A program made the translations under genes and the position numbers. From contig CAXKWD010000009.1 in the NCBI GenBank assembly GCA_964059195.1, positions 87,579,432-87,643,431 on the forward strand: DNA of 64,000 bases, written 5' to 3'. The stretch is from Ectobius pallidus. Its lineage: Eukaryota > Arthropoda > Insecta > Blattodea > Ectobiidae. Shown here one piece after another: positions 10,289-22,179 of this stretch (the stretch's first letter is position 1; each line of letters opens with the position of its first letter). A model generated the notes under the pieces. The model saw nothing but the letters and a program-made list of their open reading frames with translations. It was not told the origin of the DNA and searched no databases.

Positions 10289-10425
10289 TTATTTAATGAA
10301 AAGGATATGAAGGTGGTTTTCTCGGTATTTATCCGGAAATTGAAGCTTCTTTTTTACTTAGAAGGCCTTTAAAAGTACGGTTATGTTAGTGCTGAAAACT
10401 GGATATCGAATTTCACATTCCTTTT
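10289..10425 (+). repeat. Unnamed repeat, copy 1
   Basis: TGAAGGTGGTTTTCTCGGTA, then AAGCTTC, then a TTAGTGCTGAAAACTGGATA stretch. It is repeated at 10845-10962 and 11269-11340, where SINE-A splits it. Confidence 0.6.
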
Positions 10426-10489
10426 TTTTTATTATTATTATTTCAGCTGTATTTATACTCCTTTTAGCTTAGAGGCCATATCAGGAGTT

Positions 10490-10785
10490 CGGGAACTGTC
10501 TCTACAGTAGGCCATGAAACTATTGATTGTCAATTATGTTCTACTGTTGGTGTATTTTATGGAGTAAATGTCAACTTATATTAATTTAAATGGATATTAT
10601 ATAACTTAGGATGAAATAGCGATAATGCTTCCTGGTACGCAAATATCCACTTCGGCATTACTGCCACGACTGGGGAAACCATGAAAAAATCCATGTCAAA
10701 TTGGTCGGTCAAGTCATTTGAACCTCGGACCTCTTGAATGCAAATCAAAGACGTTACCATCTCGGCCATCGCGCTCGGTTTCGCA
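10490..10785 (-). repeat. SINE-C copy (tRNA-derived), minus strand
   Basis: Minus-strand head GCGATGGCCGAGATGGTAAC gives a box-A-like start; a diverged box-B region (AGGTTCAAATGAC) follows. The body matches 38880-39185 over its length, including AGTAGGCCATGGAACTATTG-like words. A third, truncated copy is at 17222-17340. Confidence 0.75.
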
Positions 10786-10844
10786 ATACTTGTTCTGCCT
10801 ATAGTACACCTTCCTCTGGCATGGGTAGAGAAAAAAAAAAATTA

Positions 10845-11340
10845 AAAGATTTATTTAAAGAAAAGGGAATGAAGGTGGTTTTGTCGGTAATTGTCTGAAA
10901 ATTGCAGAATTGCAGCTTTTAAAAAACTTAGGGCACTTTCAAAAGTCCCCTCTATATTAGTGTGGGGTACGCCGTAGTGTAGTGGTTGAGGCGCTGCGCT
11001 AAAAGGTCGCGGGTTCGATCCCCGATGAGGTCGAAGTTTTTCAATCGGCCTAATTCTTCTGGTGGCACTATGGCCCTGGGGTCGACTCAGCATCTAACAG
11101 AAATGAGTACCAGGAGCAATCCTGGGTGTAAAGGAGACCGGTGCGTAAGGCTGACAACCTTACCACCTTCACGTGCCGAATGTCTAAAATCTGGGAGCCC
11201 CCAACCTCCTGGAACCCTATGGCCTGTAGGCTATAGGGAACACTTTACTTTTTACTTTTACTTTCTTCATATTAGTGCTGAGAACTGAACATCGAATTCC
11301 ACAACAATTGATCTAGTAGACCTTTCTATGGCATGAAAAA
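10845..11340 (+). repeat. Unnamed repeat, copy 2, split by SINE-A
   Basis: Left half 10845-10962 and right half 11269-11340 together match 10289-10425. The gap is exactly the SINE-A insertion and its duplicated target ATATTAGTG. Confidence 0.6.
10963..11268 (+). mobile_element. SINE-A copy 1 (tRNA-derived), full length
   Basis: Head with box A (GTAGTGTAGTGGTTGAGGCG) and box B (GGGTTCGATCC), then a body containing GGTGGCACTATGGCCCTGGG and GGTGCGTAAGGCTGACAACC. The tail is (TTTACT)n. Flanked by a perfect target duplication ATATTAGTG at 10954-10962 and 11269-11277. Other copies: 24669, 26185, 58633. It would be transcribed by Pol III and moved by a LINE. Confidence 0.9.
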
Positions 11341-11344
11341 TAAA

Positions 11345-12040
11345 AAAAAATTCTTGAGACTAAAGGCTATTTAATTAACATGGATTTACATGAACAACAG
11401 ACGTAGTGAGACGTGAAGATTTTCCAACCCACGGCCTTCTGATCACTCCTCGCTGACTGCCCCAGACCACCTGTTATTACCGCTTGACCTACCGTCCGAG
11501 CTAACATCTGTTCTGTATTCAAATAATGTGGAACGCGATTTGCACTCCAATCAACTTCATCGTCTCTGACTAAAGAAATTGTTCATCTGGAGCGGCCTCG
11601 AACTTTTCAAGTCAGCTTCTTGTTATAGGCCAGTGGTCTGTAATATGTATGTGCTGCCAAAATGTTATGCTATGACAACAGATCAAGCCTTACTTAACAT
11701 TTTAATGTCATTATATCCCAATGAGTTATTTACAAATATAATATGACTGCATTTAAAACGTTATCTTAGAAATAATAATGTAAGTTGTCATGGGAAGAAT
11801 ATTAAATAGGCCTAAAATAACAGTAATATTAATAATAAAATAATAATAATAAACATGGAGATCTGTTCCCGGAGACAGTTTATTTATGAATTTTGCCTAA
11901 TTTTCTGAAACCATTACTTTAAAAAAAATACATCGATGTTCTCCGTCAAAATACATCGATGTTATCAGGTCGATAATATCATCACATTGATGGTTACCGC
12001 CGATTTTAACATCGATGTTTTAACAATCGATGCTCATCTC
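11345..12040. other. Non-coding; ATCGAT-rich cluster at 11930-12035
   Basis: No gene seen. The palindrome CATCGATG or near variants occur four to five times between 11930 and 12035 (ACATCGATGTT words), about 20-40 bases apart. It resembles a degenerate tandem repeat and includes DREF-like ATCGAT cores. Confidence 0.45.
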
Positions 12041-12149
12041 TTTTCATCCTTTTCTTTATTTAGCCGGCCATAGGCCAATTTTCCTGAACTGTTTATCTTG
12101 TTTTTTACTTTTTGTTTACTTTGTTTTACCGTTTTTTTATCTTGTTATT

Positions 12150-12225
12150 CTTATCACATACAAACACTCATGCCCCAGGCGGGACTCGAACCCACAGCCT
12201 CCATCATCACGGCTCCAAGACAGCA
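12150..12225 (-). repeat. tRNA-like SINE head fragment (minus)
   Basis: Minus strand carries GGGTTCGAGTCCCGCC, a good box B, with a weak box A further on. No acceptor stem can be drawn, so I call a SINE remnant and not a tRNA gene. Confidence 0.5.
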
Positions 12226-12249
12226 TGAGCTTAATTAGTACGGTATACT

Positions 12250-12700
12250 AAAACAATCAAGTAACGTCATAATTAAGCTCTAAGTTACAAATCAATTATG
12301 AAAAATTTAGCAAATTAGATGGTATCTAGGAATGACAATTCTGACATGTGGATAAAAATCTTTACATTTAAAAAGAAGTAATATGCTATAAAATTTATAT
12401 ATCTGCTTTTAAATAATCTTAGGAAGTGAAGCAATGTAAGTCATTAGCAGTGAAAAGGTTCATGTATTTACTTTTAAGTTAAATTTCAAATGTTTTTCTT
12501 ATTCTTACTTATTTGTTTTATCGGCTAATTTCTGTCTCGTGTGGATTAAGTCTTACCGCGGTTGTTTGGGTATGTTATGAAAATTTCAAGGGCCAGTATC
12601 ATGGCTGTTTTTACTTTTACTACCGGACTCGACACACACCTAGCATTTCCTCTTACGATGCTGTGATAAAGTTGCCACTGAAAACGATAATTCGATGAAA
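12250..12700. other. Non-coding, nothing recognised
   Basis: AT-rich; the 61-residue frame at 12513 looks random. Confidence 0.3.
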
Positions 12701-12708
12701 ATTTACAT

Positions 12709-13506
12709 CAGGGCTGTCCGACTGCCGGCCGCGGTGGTCTAGAGGTAGCGTGCCCGCCTCTAGATCCGCAGGGCGCGGGATCAAACCCGGCCGCGGTCGA
12801 TGGATTTTTCAGGACGTAAAAATCCTGGGCACGGAGTCCTCCGGGAGGGACTTTAAGCTGGGGGTCCCGTGTCGTAGATTTACGGCACGTAAAAGAACTC
12901 CAAGCCTAAATTAGAGCCTCTGGACAAAATTTCTCGGCCCTTTCACGTCCAAGAAATACTTAGTTTCCAGAGGGGGGTTGCGAGGCGATGGGCTTACCAC
13001 CTGTCCCTCTACCCTCTCTCGGAAAACAAGCATATCAAAATTAGTATAGGTAATGAAACCTCCATTGGAGGCCCCTTCGCCCCACCTGGGGATCATAGGG
13101 TACCAGATACAGATACAGATATCCGACTGCAAGTGCCCCAAGGGGCGCTTTAAAGAAAATGCTGTTTGGAGGGCCGCATTATAAAATACTTCGTATGTAA
13201 CTTTATCGGTGAGTTTTAATGGGTATGGTATACAAAGAAAAAACGCTTTTGTATTATTATTTTAATTTATTTAAAAAATATCAAATTACAAAAATATTAG
13301 TGGGAAATTTGAAGATGTTGGTTTTCACTAACTAATGCATCAATATTAACTTCAATATTTGTTGTTGATAAAAGAATCAATTGAGTAAGTGACTTATCAG
13401 AGAGGGAACATCTATATATTGACTTTATTAAATTTCGTATTTGAGGGTAATTTATACATTTAGAGGCCGAAAAGTGAAGTCGCGGGCATCATGTTGGCTA
13501 GCCCTG
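12709..13506 (+). mobile_element. hAT-type MITE carrying a SINE-B insertion
   Basis: Starts CAGGGCTGTCC and ends GGCTAGCCCTG. Perfect 8-bp target duplication ATTTACAT at 12701-12708 and 13507-13514. An 8-bp duplication with CAGGG-type ends is the hAT pattern. Without the SINE (12726-13121 plus one target copy) the element is about 393 bp. No transposase. Confidence 0.85.
12726..13121 (+). mobile_element. SINE-B copy 1 (tRNA-derived)
   Basis: Head with GTGGTCTAGAGGTAGCGTGC (box A) and GCGGGATCAAACCCGG (box B). Body words include GACTTTAAGCTGGGGGTCCC and GGCCCTTTCACGTCC. Tail is (CAGATA)n. Perfect 9-bp target duplication TCCGACTGC at 12717-12725 and 13122-13130. Inserted into the hAT-type MITE, so younger than it. 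Confidence 0.9.
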
Positions 13507-13514
13507 ATTTACAT

Positions 13515-14147
13515 TTACATTTTTAATCTTTGAAGATATAAAAACGCTAATTGCCTGCGCCATCCTACTCGGAGAATAGGCAATTATATTCGGGGAAAAA
13601 CAGAATTTCTGGTTATTTTTAGTAACACCTGCCTGTGGTAGAAACTCAACAGACCTGATGGTATTGAGTTATGCCTCATTGTCGTAACCCCAAGGAAAAA
13701 TCAATGCGGTGTAGTCTCACAAGACCTAACTGTAGCGAGGGTTTTCATAAAAAAAAAACCCTATAAAGAAGTCGTAATGCCGGTGTACCCAAGGGAGCCC
13801 ACGAGGCGAGATACTGTTTCACTGAGGGGGTAACATGAGATGGCTGAACTCGGCACGAGTCTTTTCCACACAAATCCCTGATATATGAGATATCCCTCAG
13901 CTTATTCGATATGCTAAGTATTAAGTTATTTAAGTTGCTATTAGATTTACAACAGGGCTCATTAAACGTTTTAAAATAGTTATTTATGATCCAAGTGTTA
14001 AAAAGTAGGTTTTATTTTGCGAGCAGGTTATGTTTGTGAAACGAGCCCTTAAGGCGATTGCAGCATTCCTACGAGCAAAATAAAACCATTTTACCATGTG
14101 TACAATGCACTATTTTCAAGACAACGTTAAATATTTGTATAATACTA
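13515..14147. other. Non-coding, nothing recognised
   Basis: No exon-like frame. Contains TAACATGAGATGGCTGAACT near 13832 and a short A run; no repeat match elsewhere in the window noticed. Confidence 0.3.
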
Positions 14148-14960
14148 GCTTAAAAGGCCCGGCGTCGCCCGGGTTTTGTATTTTGTAATTCGAAATTAAC
14201 TTATGAAGGACTTTCGATTTTCAAATTCTAGATCCTTATATAGTATTTAGAATTTGAAATGAAGAAGAACGACTTTTTTCACTCAAACTCTATTCCCTCA
14301 GAAAACTCTTGATATAGCTTTTTATGGCTCATAGAGGATGTAAAATTTTGCATCCCATCGCTTCTACACACCATGCCTGGTAGGAGTTAAAATAAGAAGA
14401 AACAGAAATTCCGGTAACATAAAATTGTATTGTCTTTGCGGAATATTTTATTTCTCACTCTCATGTTACCATACAACCGTTTCGGAGATGAAATTAAAAA
14501 GAAATTCAATATCAGTTTCATACTTCCCTCCCCAAAGTCCTGGGATATAATAATATACATATTACCATACCTCTTACGGTATTCTCTATGTCCAGGATAG
14601 AGAAAGTTATGTGACTGCATCACATTGTGCATTATTTTCGTGGATTTCATTTTCAATATTTATTTACAGTAATGAATTATATCGATAGCTTCTCTAATTT
14701 TTCAAAGTCCCGTATCATTTATTTCCAAACATACCTGAGACCATTGCCAACAATACACTGTTGTCATTTTTTTTTTGGCATTTATAATCAAAATTTTTCA
14801 AAATCCTTTTTTAGTGAGCACTTACATTATGAAAAGAGGTACCATCAAAATTCCAAGTCTCTGCCTATTATAGTTTAGGCTCTACATTGATTCTCTGCCA
14901 GTCATTAGTTAAGTCAGTCAGTCAGGACAAAGCCTCTTATGTATATAGAGATTTACAATT
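14148..14960 (+). repeat. Retroelement-like repeat with GCCCGGCGTCGCCCGGG head
   Basis: Starts TACTAGCTTAAAAGGCCCGG, a GC-rich hairpin head in AT-rich surroundings, and ends with GTCAGTCAGTCAGGACA and a TATATAGAGAT tail. The same architecture (GC hairpin head, GACAGACAG near the end, TAAGAT-like tail) is seen in the three tandem copies at 36966-38874. I infer a non-LTR-retroelement 3'-end family. Frames at 14387 and 14627 look random. Confidence 0.5.
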
Positions 14961-15415
14961 ACGCACCGTGAAGCTAGATTGGAGCACACACACAGAAGAT
15001 ATTGATTTTCGGGTACAGGGCTGTTAATTTAAAGACAACGCCTTTATCCACGAACTGTGACGATTTTTATAATCACCGTGAGAATTTTCATATTTAAAAA
15101 GGCGTAGTGAATTTTGAAATTTTATATTTTTATCAAACCGAGTCTATTTAATAACAATATTCAATTTCAACTAAAAAAGTATTTTCCATGTGAACAATCA
15201 AAGTTGGTTGCTCTGGAGTGTTATAATTTTATACCAGTCAATGGCATAATTTTCTCGTTTTTAATTAATATAATCTTCTGTTAAAAGTGCATCTTATATC
15301 TTCGACTGTCCATAAAAATTATGTAATAACACTCACATGATTTTCTCTACTCTAAAACATGGGCAATACACCTTTTTCATTTCAAACAATTCTTTAGCGA
15401 GTCAGTTGACAAGTT

Positions 15416-15487
15416 GCCTTGGTACTCAATTGGTAAGAGCATCGGCTTGGAGAGCCAAAGATCCTGGTTCAAATCCAGGAAATTGCA
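15416..15487 (+). repeat. tRNA-like sequence (SINE head or tRNA pseudogene)
   Basis: GGTACTCAATTGGTAAGAGC resembles box A with an extra base, and CCTGGTTCAAATCCAGG is a perfect T-arm stem and loop. The anticodon-like loop would read GGA. The acceptor ends do not pair and the D-arm has an insertion, so I do not call a functional tRNA. Confidence 0.5.
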
Positions 15488-15589
15488 TTTTTAAGTGTGA
15501 CTCTACCTTTCCACCTTAGCCTTCACATGACCAGTACACAACAAGGAGCGTAATTAGATATTTCAGCCTGATGCAAATATTACCCTTTG

Positions 15590-15900
15590 CCTTTAGTTAC
15601 TAAAAATATTTGAAATAAAAGTTTTAGCCCTTAGTATAAGGACCTCATGTACAAATTTTTTACAACTCTGTTAGAGACGTTTTACAAAAATCGCGAAAAA
15701 TGCAATTTTCTTAGTTAAACTGGTACTACAAGAAAGAGAAAGTCTCCAGTCTTCGTGTCACATCCCCAACTCAAATATAGGATTTTGTTTTATACGACTT
15801 TTCGTCTTCTAGCTGTGCTGATCAGTCTAGAGTTAGGATTTTGTGTGTTCAGTAGTTTCGTTGGAAAATGTGTACATTAACTAGCAGTTCGTACTACCTA
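15590..15900 (+). repeat. Unnamed repeat, paired with 58290-58620
   Basis: Shares with 58290-58620, in order, AAAAGTTTTAGC, TATAAGGACCTC, AAAATCGCGAAAAATG, a run of AGAGAAAGT and GTACTACCTAAA at the end. Diverged; no coding capacity. Confidence 0.55.
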
Positions 15901-16600
15901 AAATTTAGCTAGATTCACAATGTTCGTATGATTATTTTTGTTAAAAGATTTTCCATAAAATATTAGTTATAGAAGTCAAATTCCGGGTTGCAATAAGGGT
16001 CCATAGCGACTAAATAACACAACCTTTTAGCTCTTTCGAAATATTTACTTATCTAAAATTGTCTTATACAAAATGGCAAAAAAAGTGTTATGTTTTATTT
16101 ATACAGTTGAAACAATTTAATTTGGCAAAATAAAAAAAGTTTAAAAATAACTTCGATAATGGGCTTACCCAACGATACATTTTAATACCAAAAATACTAA
16201 TAAAAGGACCCTTAATGTAAAAAAATCTAAAATATCGAAGAGTAAAAATCTTTTGTGTATGAAAACTCAATATACTATAGACTAATAATTTTTCAACTTA
16301 AACAATCCTATTTTAAAACTTAAATATTTACCGTATTCAATTGAATTTCCATCAAGTCCCTATCGAGTCCTGTTGTTAATCTGAAATTAGTCACTGCTTG
16401 GTTGTTTCCTGTTGAATGATTACCAGGTATCTACTATATATTCCAAAATTTGCCCATTTTATTTATTTGTTAGGTCTATTATATAGATGTCTATGATTTT
16501 TTCTATTAATAAATGTCTTAAGAGATTCCGGTGAAAGTGGTTTTTGGCCAAGTTGTGCCTGTGTTCCTTTCTTGCTTAAGAAGTCAGCTGATTCATTAGG
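15900..16600. other. Non-coding, nothing recognised
   Basis: AT-rich. Short frames at 16088-16270 and 16463-16705 look random. Confidence 0.3.
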
Positions 16601-16607
16601 CCTACCT

Positions 16608-17505
16608 TTTATTAAGTGCCAGTATGGTACTTCATGAGATTGTGTGTGGGGGACGGAAAAATGGCTGTCCGTCTGTCTGTCTGTCCGTGTGTCTGTACGC
16701 GCCATAACTCAAATACGCTTTATCGGATTTTCATGAAACTTGGTATACGTATTTATAAGCCCATGGAAAGAACCCTATTGAAATTGAACCAAATCGGTCC
16801 AGCGGTACCGGCGTCAAACCCAATTTAGTGTTTTTATTTAAAAGCGCCATAACTCAAATACGCTTTATCGGATTTTCATGAAACTTGGTATACACATTTA
16901 TAATGTCCATGGGAAGGCGTCTGTTGATATTGGACCAAATCGGTTGGCCGGTGCCGGAATAATGCCCAATTTAGTGCATTTTTGTGGTATTATATAACAA
17001 AAGGCCCCATAACTCAAATATGCTTTATCGGATTTTCATGAAACTTGGTATAAATATTTAAAACACCCATGGCAAGAACCCTATTAATTTTGAACCAATT
17101 CGGTTGACCGGTAGCAGAGTAACAACTAATTAAAGGTCACATGTTTTTTAATTTTTGTCTACCGGTATAATTAGACAGTTAACACTATTCCTTCACATAA
17201 TATGCTTATCAAACATCACCGTCAACTGACTGAGTTGGCCAAATGGTAACGTCTTGGACTCGTATTCTGGAGGTCCTCGGATCAAATCCCGTAGCCGGCC
17301 GATTTGAGATGGATTTTTTTTATTTTTATGTGAGTGCGCGATTGTCAAGGTATCACAAATCTGTAGTTCTGCTGACGCTGGTCGATTTTAATCTGATTAG
17401 AAAAACTTATTTTATGCATATCATAATTGTAATTATAATTGATTCAACAAAAACATACTGGCACTTTGTTATATCAGTTTACCTGATTTTATTTCTACGT
17501 GCGAA
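16608..17505 (+). repeat. Element U copy A with three internal 150-170 bp repeats
   Basis: Starts near AAGTGCCAGTATGGTACTTC and ends CAGTTTACCTGATTTTATTT. Inside, CATAACTCAAATACGCTTTA followed by TCGGATTTTCATGAAACTTG occurs at about 16702, 16851 and 17009, each with a CCATGG-AAG and a GGTTGACCGGT-like block. A GTCTGTCTGTCTGTCCGTGTG run precedes the first. Other copies: 43595-44206 and 54505-55400. SINE-C is inserted at 17222. Confidence 0.75.
17222..17340 (+). mobile_element. SINE-C copy (truncated), plus strand
   Basis: ACTGAGTTGGCCAAATGGTA is box A-like and CGGATCAAATCCCGTAGCC is box B-like. It matches the minus-strand heads at 10785 and 39185. It sits inside element U. Confidence 0.7.
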
Positions 17506-17509
17506 GGTA

Positions 17510-17793
17510 TCCATTAACCATTTCACTGCTAATGACGTGTAAATGCGTCATCTCTAAAACTGTGTAAAAGCAGAGGCATAAGATTAAAGGTGTGATTATT
17601 TATGCTGAAATGTAAGGATTTTTATCCAAATGTTATGGTTGTCTTTAATGGAAAACATACTTTTTTATTAAATGTTTTTAATCGATTTTAAACTTAGAGC
17701 TCCCTGATGATTTTGCTTGATTATTGTCTTAAATATGAAAAGTTTAAATTAAGAATATACTGAAATAAGAGTTTTTAGTAGTTTTTAATCATC
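17510..17793. other. Spacer, nothing recognised
   Basis: AT-rich unique-looking DNA up to the target-site duplication of the P-like array. Confidence 0.3.
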
Positions 17794-17800
17794 GTATCAT
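17794..17800 (+). other. Target-site duplication, left, of the P-like array
   Basis: GTATCAT immediately left of the array, identical to 24530-24536. Confidence 0.7.
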
Positions 17801-18585
17801 CACAGTATAGTATAACCACAGTATAGTATAACAGTAGCGAAGCTCTAATGAAAGGAAAATGCATCCTTTTGACAGATCGTGCGACACTAGCACCCCAAGC
17901 GGTCAGCAAGACGGAACTAGCAAACAGCCATTTCCAGCATTGAAAAGATACGAATATATGGCTGTATTTCTTCTTATTTTTAAAATTACCAGAACGAGAT
18001 TATTACCGGAAAGGCATACTGGTGAACTCACCAAATCATAGACTTTATGGTAATGTAAAGAAGTTGTAGTTTCAAGATCGATGACATTGTATATCTTATA
18101 AAGTATCAGACCGGTTTCCGTCCACCATATAAGCTACATCCCTACATCTTCAAGAATTTAATTGACCTACTACTAACATATACTGTACTTACACTGAAAA
18201 TTCTGACAAATAAGAAAACTTAATAATTTCAATAAGCATGTAGTAGTACTAGTTCAGAAATTAGGGGGGAAAGTAAAGTTCTATAGGCATATAGCACGAT
18301 AGGCCTATGGTCAGTATCAGATGCAATAGCAAATACACTTTTGTCTTTTTCTTCATTTTGTTAAACACGATAAATTATTAAAAAGTAAAGGATTACACAC
18401 GTTATCTTTATTCTCGACAGTTTAATTTTGTTAAATTCAATTATATAGGCCTAACATAACTTCGTGTTAAAACATTTTTAAAATTAGTAGGGTCAGGTGG
18501 GGTATTTGTAAAGAGGCCTATATAGGCATATTTAGAAACCATTGCATCGTTAGGATTTTCATTTATGATATACATATAAAAATAA

Positions 18586-18828
18586 TTAATTGTATATAGC
18601 ATTTACAAGCCATTTTCTGCTCCTAAAATTAAAAGAAATAGGAGTAAATGCACTAGTATGGATGCAAGCATGATAATCACAAATTTGCAATTTAATTTCA
18701 CAAATAACTGTTTTTGCTTACCTCTCAGGATCTTTAGGGAACCTGAAGAAAGACAAATCGGGAGAATTCCTTTGGCTGTTGGTGCAATTTTTAGCACCAC
18801 AAGCATTTCCATAAAATATTGTTGACAT
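18586..18828 (-). CDS. Truncated THAP-domain protein, unit 1
   Basis: Exon 1 is 18828-18722 (MSTIFYGNACGAKNCTNS and on), donor GAGAG/GTAAGC. The intron is 99 bp with acceptor TTTCTTTTAATTTTAG. Exon 2 is 18622-18586, adding SRKWLVNAIYN and a stop, for 47 residues in all. The C-x4-C pair, FFRFPKDPERSRKW with its conserved Pro and Trp, and the start at Met-1 are the first half of a THAP zinc finger. The second metal pair (C-x2-H), the rest of the DNA-binding fold and any transposase are absent. The transcript would start near the inverted repeat and a GC-rich stretch (CGGCGCGACGGCAGCGC) about 60 bases upstream. It could be a dead remnant, or splicing beyond could reach other exons, but none is seen in the unit. 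Confidence 0.7.
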
Positions 18829-19702
18829 TTTACATAAGCAACAATGTAACATATTGTGTGGATCTTGCTCACCGCTACGAGCGCTGCCGTCGCGCCGGTT
18901 GAAAAAAACTATATGGAGCTTCGCTACTGTTATACTATACTGTGGTATAACAGTAGCGAAGCTCTAATGAAAGGAAAATGCATCCTTTTGACAGATCGTG
19001 CGACACTAGCACCCCAAGCGGCCAGCAGGATGGAACTAGCAAACAGCCATTTCCAGCATTGGAAAGATACGAATATATGGCTGTATTTCTTCTTATTTTT
19101 AAAATTACCAGAACGAGATTATTACCGGAAAGGCATACTGGTGAACTCACCAAATCATAGACTTTATGGTAATATAAATAAGTTGTAGTTTCAAGATCGA
19201 TGACATTGTATATCTTATAAAGTATCAGACCGGTTTCCGTCCACCGTGTAAGCTACATCCCTACATCTTCAAGAATTTAATTGACCTACTACTAACATAT
19301 ACTGTACTTACACTGAAAATTCTGACAAATAAGAAAACTTAATAATTTCAATAGCATGTAGTAGTACTAGTTCAGAAATTAGGGGGGAAAGAAAGTTCTA
19401 TGGGCATATAGCACGATAGGCCTATGGTCAGTATCAGATGCAATAGCAAATACACTTTTGTCTTTTTCTTCATTTTGTTAAACACGATAAATTATTACAA
19501 AGTAAAGGATTAAACACGTTATCTTTATTCTCGACAGTTTAATTTTGTTAAATTCAATTATATAGGCCTAACATAACTTCGTGTTAAAACATTTTTAAAA
19601 TTAGTAGGGTCAGGTGGGGTATTTGTAAAGAGGCCTATATAGGCATATTTAGAAACCATTGCATCGTTAGGATTTTCATTTATGATATACATATAAAAAT
19701 AA

Positions 19703-19945
19703 TTAATTGTATATAGCATTTACAAGCCATTTTCTGCTCCTAAAATTAAAAGAAATAGGAGTAAATGCACTAGTATGGATGCAAGCATGATAATCACAAA
19801 TTTGCAATTTAATTTCACAAATAACTGTTTTTGCTTACCTCTCAGGATCTTTAGGGAACCTGAAGAAAGACAAATCGGGAGAATTCCTTTGGCTGTTGGT
19901 GCAATTTTTAGCACCACAAGCATTTCCATAAAATATTGTTGACAT
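19703..19945 (-). CDS. Truncated THAP-domain protein, unit 2
   Basis: Same two-exon frame as unit 1, shifted by 1117 bases (exon 1 19945-19839). Splice sites are intact and the peptide is the same. Confidence 0.7.
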
Positions 19946-20819
19946 TTTACATAAGCAACAATGTAACATATTGTGTGGATCTTGCTCACCGCTACGAGCG
20001 CTGCCGTCGCGCCGGTTGAAAAAAACTATATGGAGCTTCGCTACTGTTATACTATACTGTGGTATAACAGTAGCGAAGCTCTAATGAAAGGAAAATGCAT
20101 CCTTTTGACAGATCGTGCGACACTAGCACCCCAAGCGGCCAGCAGGATGGAACTAGCAAACAGCCATTTCCAGCATTGGAAAGATACGAATATATGGCTG
20201 TATTTCTTCTTATTTTTAAAATTACCAGAACGAGATTATTACCGGAAAGGCATACTGGTGAACTCACCAAATCATAGACTTTATGGTAATATAAATAAGT
20301 TGTAGTTTCAAGATCGATGACATTGTATATCTTATAAAGTATCAGACCGGTTTCCGTCCACCGTGTAAGCTACATCCCTACATCTTCAAGAATTTAATTG
20401 ACCTACTACTAACATATACTGTACTTACACTGAAAATTCTGACAAATAAGAAAACTTAATAATTTCAATAAGCATGTAGTAGTACTAGTTCAGAAATTAG
20501 GGGGGAAAGAAAGTTCTATGGGCATATAGCACGATAGGCCTATGGTCAGTATCAGATGCAATAGCAAAACACTTTTGTCTTTTTCTTCATTTTGTTAAAC
20601 ACGATAAATTATTACAAAGTAAAGGATTAAACACGTTATCTTTATTCTCGACAGTTTAATTTTGTTAAATTCAATTATATAGGCCTAACATAACCTCGTG
20701 TTAAAACATTTTTAAAATTAGTAGGGTCAGGTGGGGTATTTGTAAAGAGGCCTATATAGGCATATTTAGAAACCATTGCATCGTTAGGATTTTCATTTAT
20801 GATATACATATAAAAATAA

Positions 20820-21062
20820 TTAATTGTATATAGCATTTACAAGCCATTTTCTGCTCCTAAAATTAAAAGAAATAGGAGTAAATGCACTAGTATGGATGCA
20901 AGCATGATAATCACAAATTTGCAATTTAATTTCACAAATAACTGTTTTTGCTTACCTCTCAGGATCTTTAGGGAACCTGAAGAAAGATAAATCGGGAGAA
21001 TTCCTTTGGCTGTTGGTGCAATTTTTAGCACCACAAGCATTTCCATAAAATATTGTTGACAT
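20820..21062 (-). CDS. Truncated THAP-domain protein, unit 3
   Basis: Exon 1 21062-20956. It carries GATAAATCG in place of GACAAATCG; in the THAP frame this codon change is silent or conservative. Confidence 0.7.
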
Positions 21063-21936
21063 TTTACATAAGCAACAATGTAACATATTGTGTGGATCTT
21101 GCTCACCGCTACGAGCGCTGCCGTCGCGCCGGTTGAAAAAAACTATATGGAGCTTCGCTACTGTTATACTATACTGTGGTATAACAGTAGCGAAGCTCTA
21201 ATGAAAGGAAAATGCATCCTTTTGACAGATCGTGCGACACTATCACCCCAAGCGGCCAGCAGGATGGAACTAGCAAACAGCCATTTCCAGCATTGGAAAG
21301 ATACGAATATATGGCTGTATTTCTTCTTATTTTTAAAATTACCAGAACGAGATTATTACCGGAAAGGCATACTGGTGAACTCACCAAATCATAGACTTTA
21401 TGGTAATATAAATAAGTTGTAGTTTCAAGATCGATGACATTGTATATCTTATAAAGTATCAGACCGGTTTCCGTCCACCGTGTAAGCTACATCCCTACAT
21501 CTTCAAGAATTTAATTGACCTACTACTAACATATACTGTACTTACACTGAAAATTCTGACAAATAAGAAAACTTAATAATTTCAATAAGCATGTAGTAGT
21601 ACTAGTTCAGAAATTAGGGGGGAAAGAAAGTTCTATGGGCATATAGCACGATAGGCCTATGGTCAGTATCAGATGCAATAGCAAAACACTTTTGTCTTTT
21701 TCTTCATTTTGTTAAACACGATAAATTATTACAAAGTAAAGGATTAAACACGTTATCTTTATTCTCGACAGTTTAATTTTGTTAAATTCAATTATATAGG
21801 CCTAACATAACCTCGTGTTAAAACATTTTTAAAATTAGTAGGGTCAGGTGGGGTATTTGTAAAGAGGCCTATATAGGCATATTTAGAAACCATTGCATCG
21901 TTAGGATTTTCATTTATGATATACATATAAAAATAA

Positions 21937-22179
21937 TTAATTGTATATAGCATTTACAAGCCATTTTCTGCTCCTAAAATTAAAAGAAATAGGAGTAAAT
22001 GCACTAGTATGGATGCAAGCATGATAATCACAAATTTGCAATTTAATTTCACAAATAACTGTTTTTGCTTACCTCTCAGGATCTTTAGGGAACCTGAAGA
22101 AAGACAAATCGGGAGAATTCCTTTGGCTGTTGGTGCAATTTTTAGCACCACAAGCATTTCCATAAAATATTGTTGACAT
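21937..22179 (-). CDS. Truncated THAP-domain protein, unit 4
   Basis: Exon 1 22179-22073. It has the GACAAATCG variant of units 1 and 2 and a private GTCGGGCCGG upstream, alternating with units 3 and 5. Confidence 0.7.

Noticed and set aside
15416..15487. Functional tRNA gene
   Set aside because: Good T-arm, but acceptor ends do not pair and the D-arm has an insertion.
18603..18872. 89- and 110-residue frames repeated in each 1117-bp unit
   Set aside because: They read across the THAP intron or in the wrong frame or strand; the spliced THAP frame explains the region.
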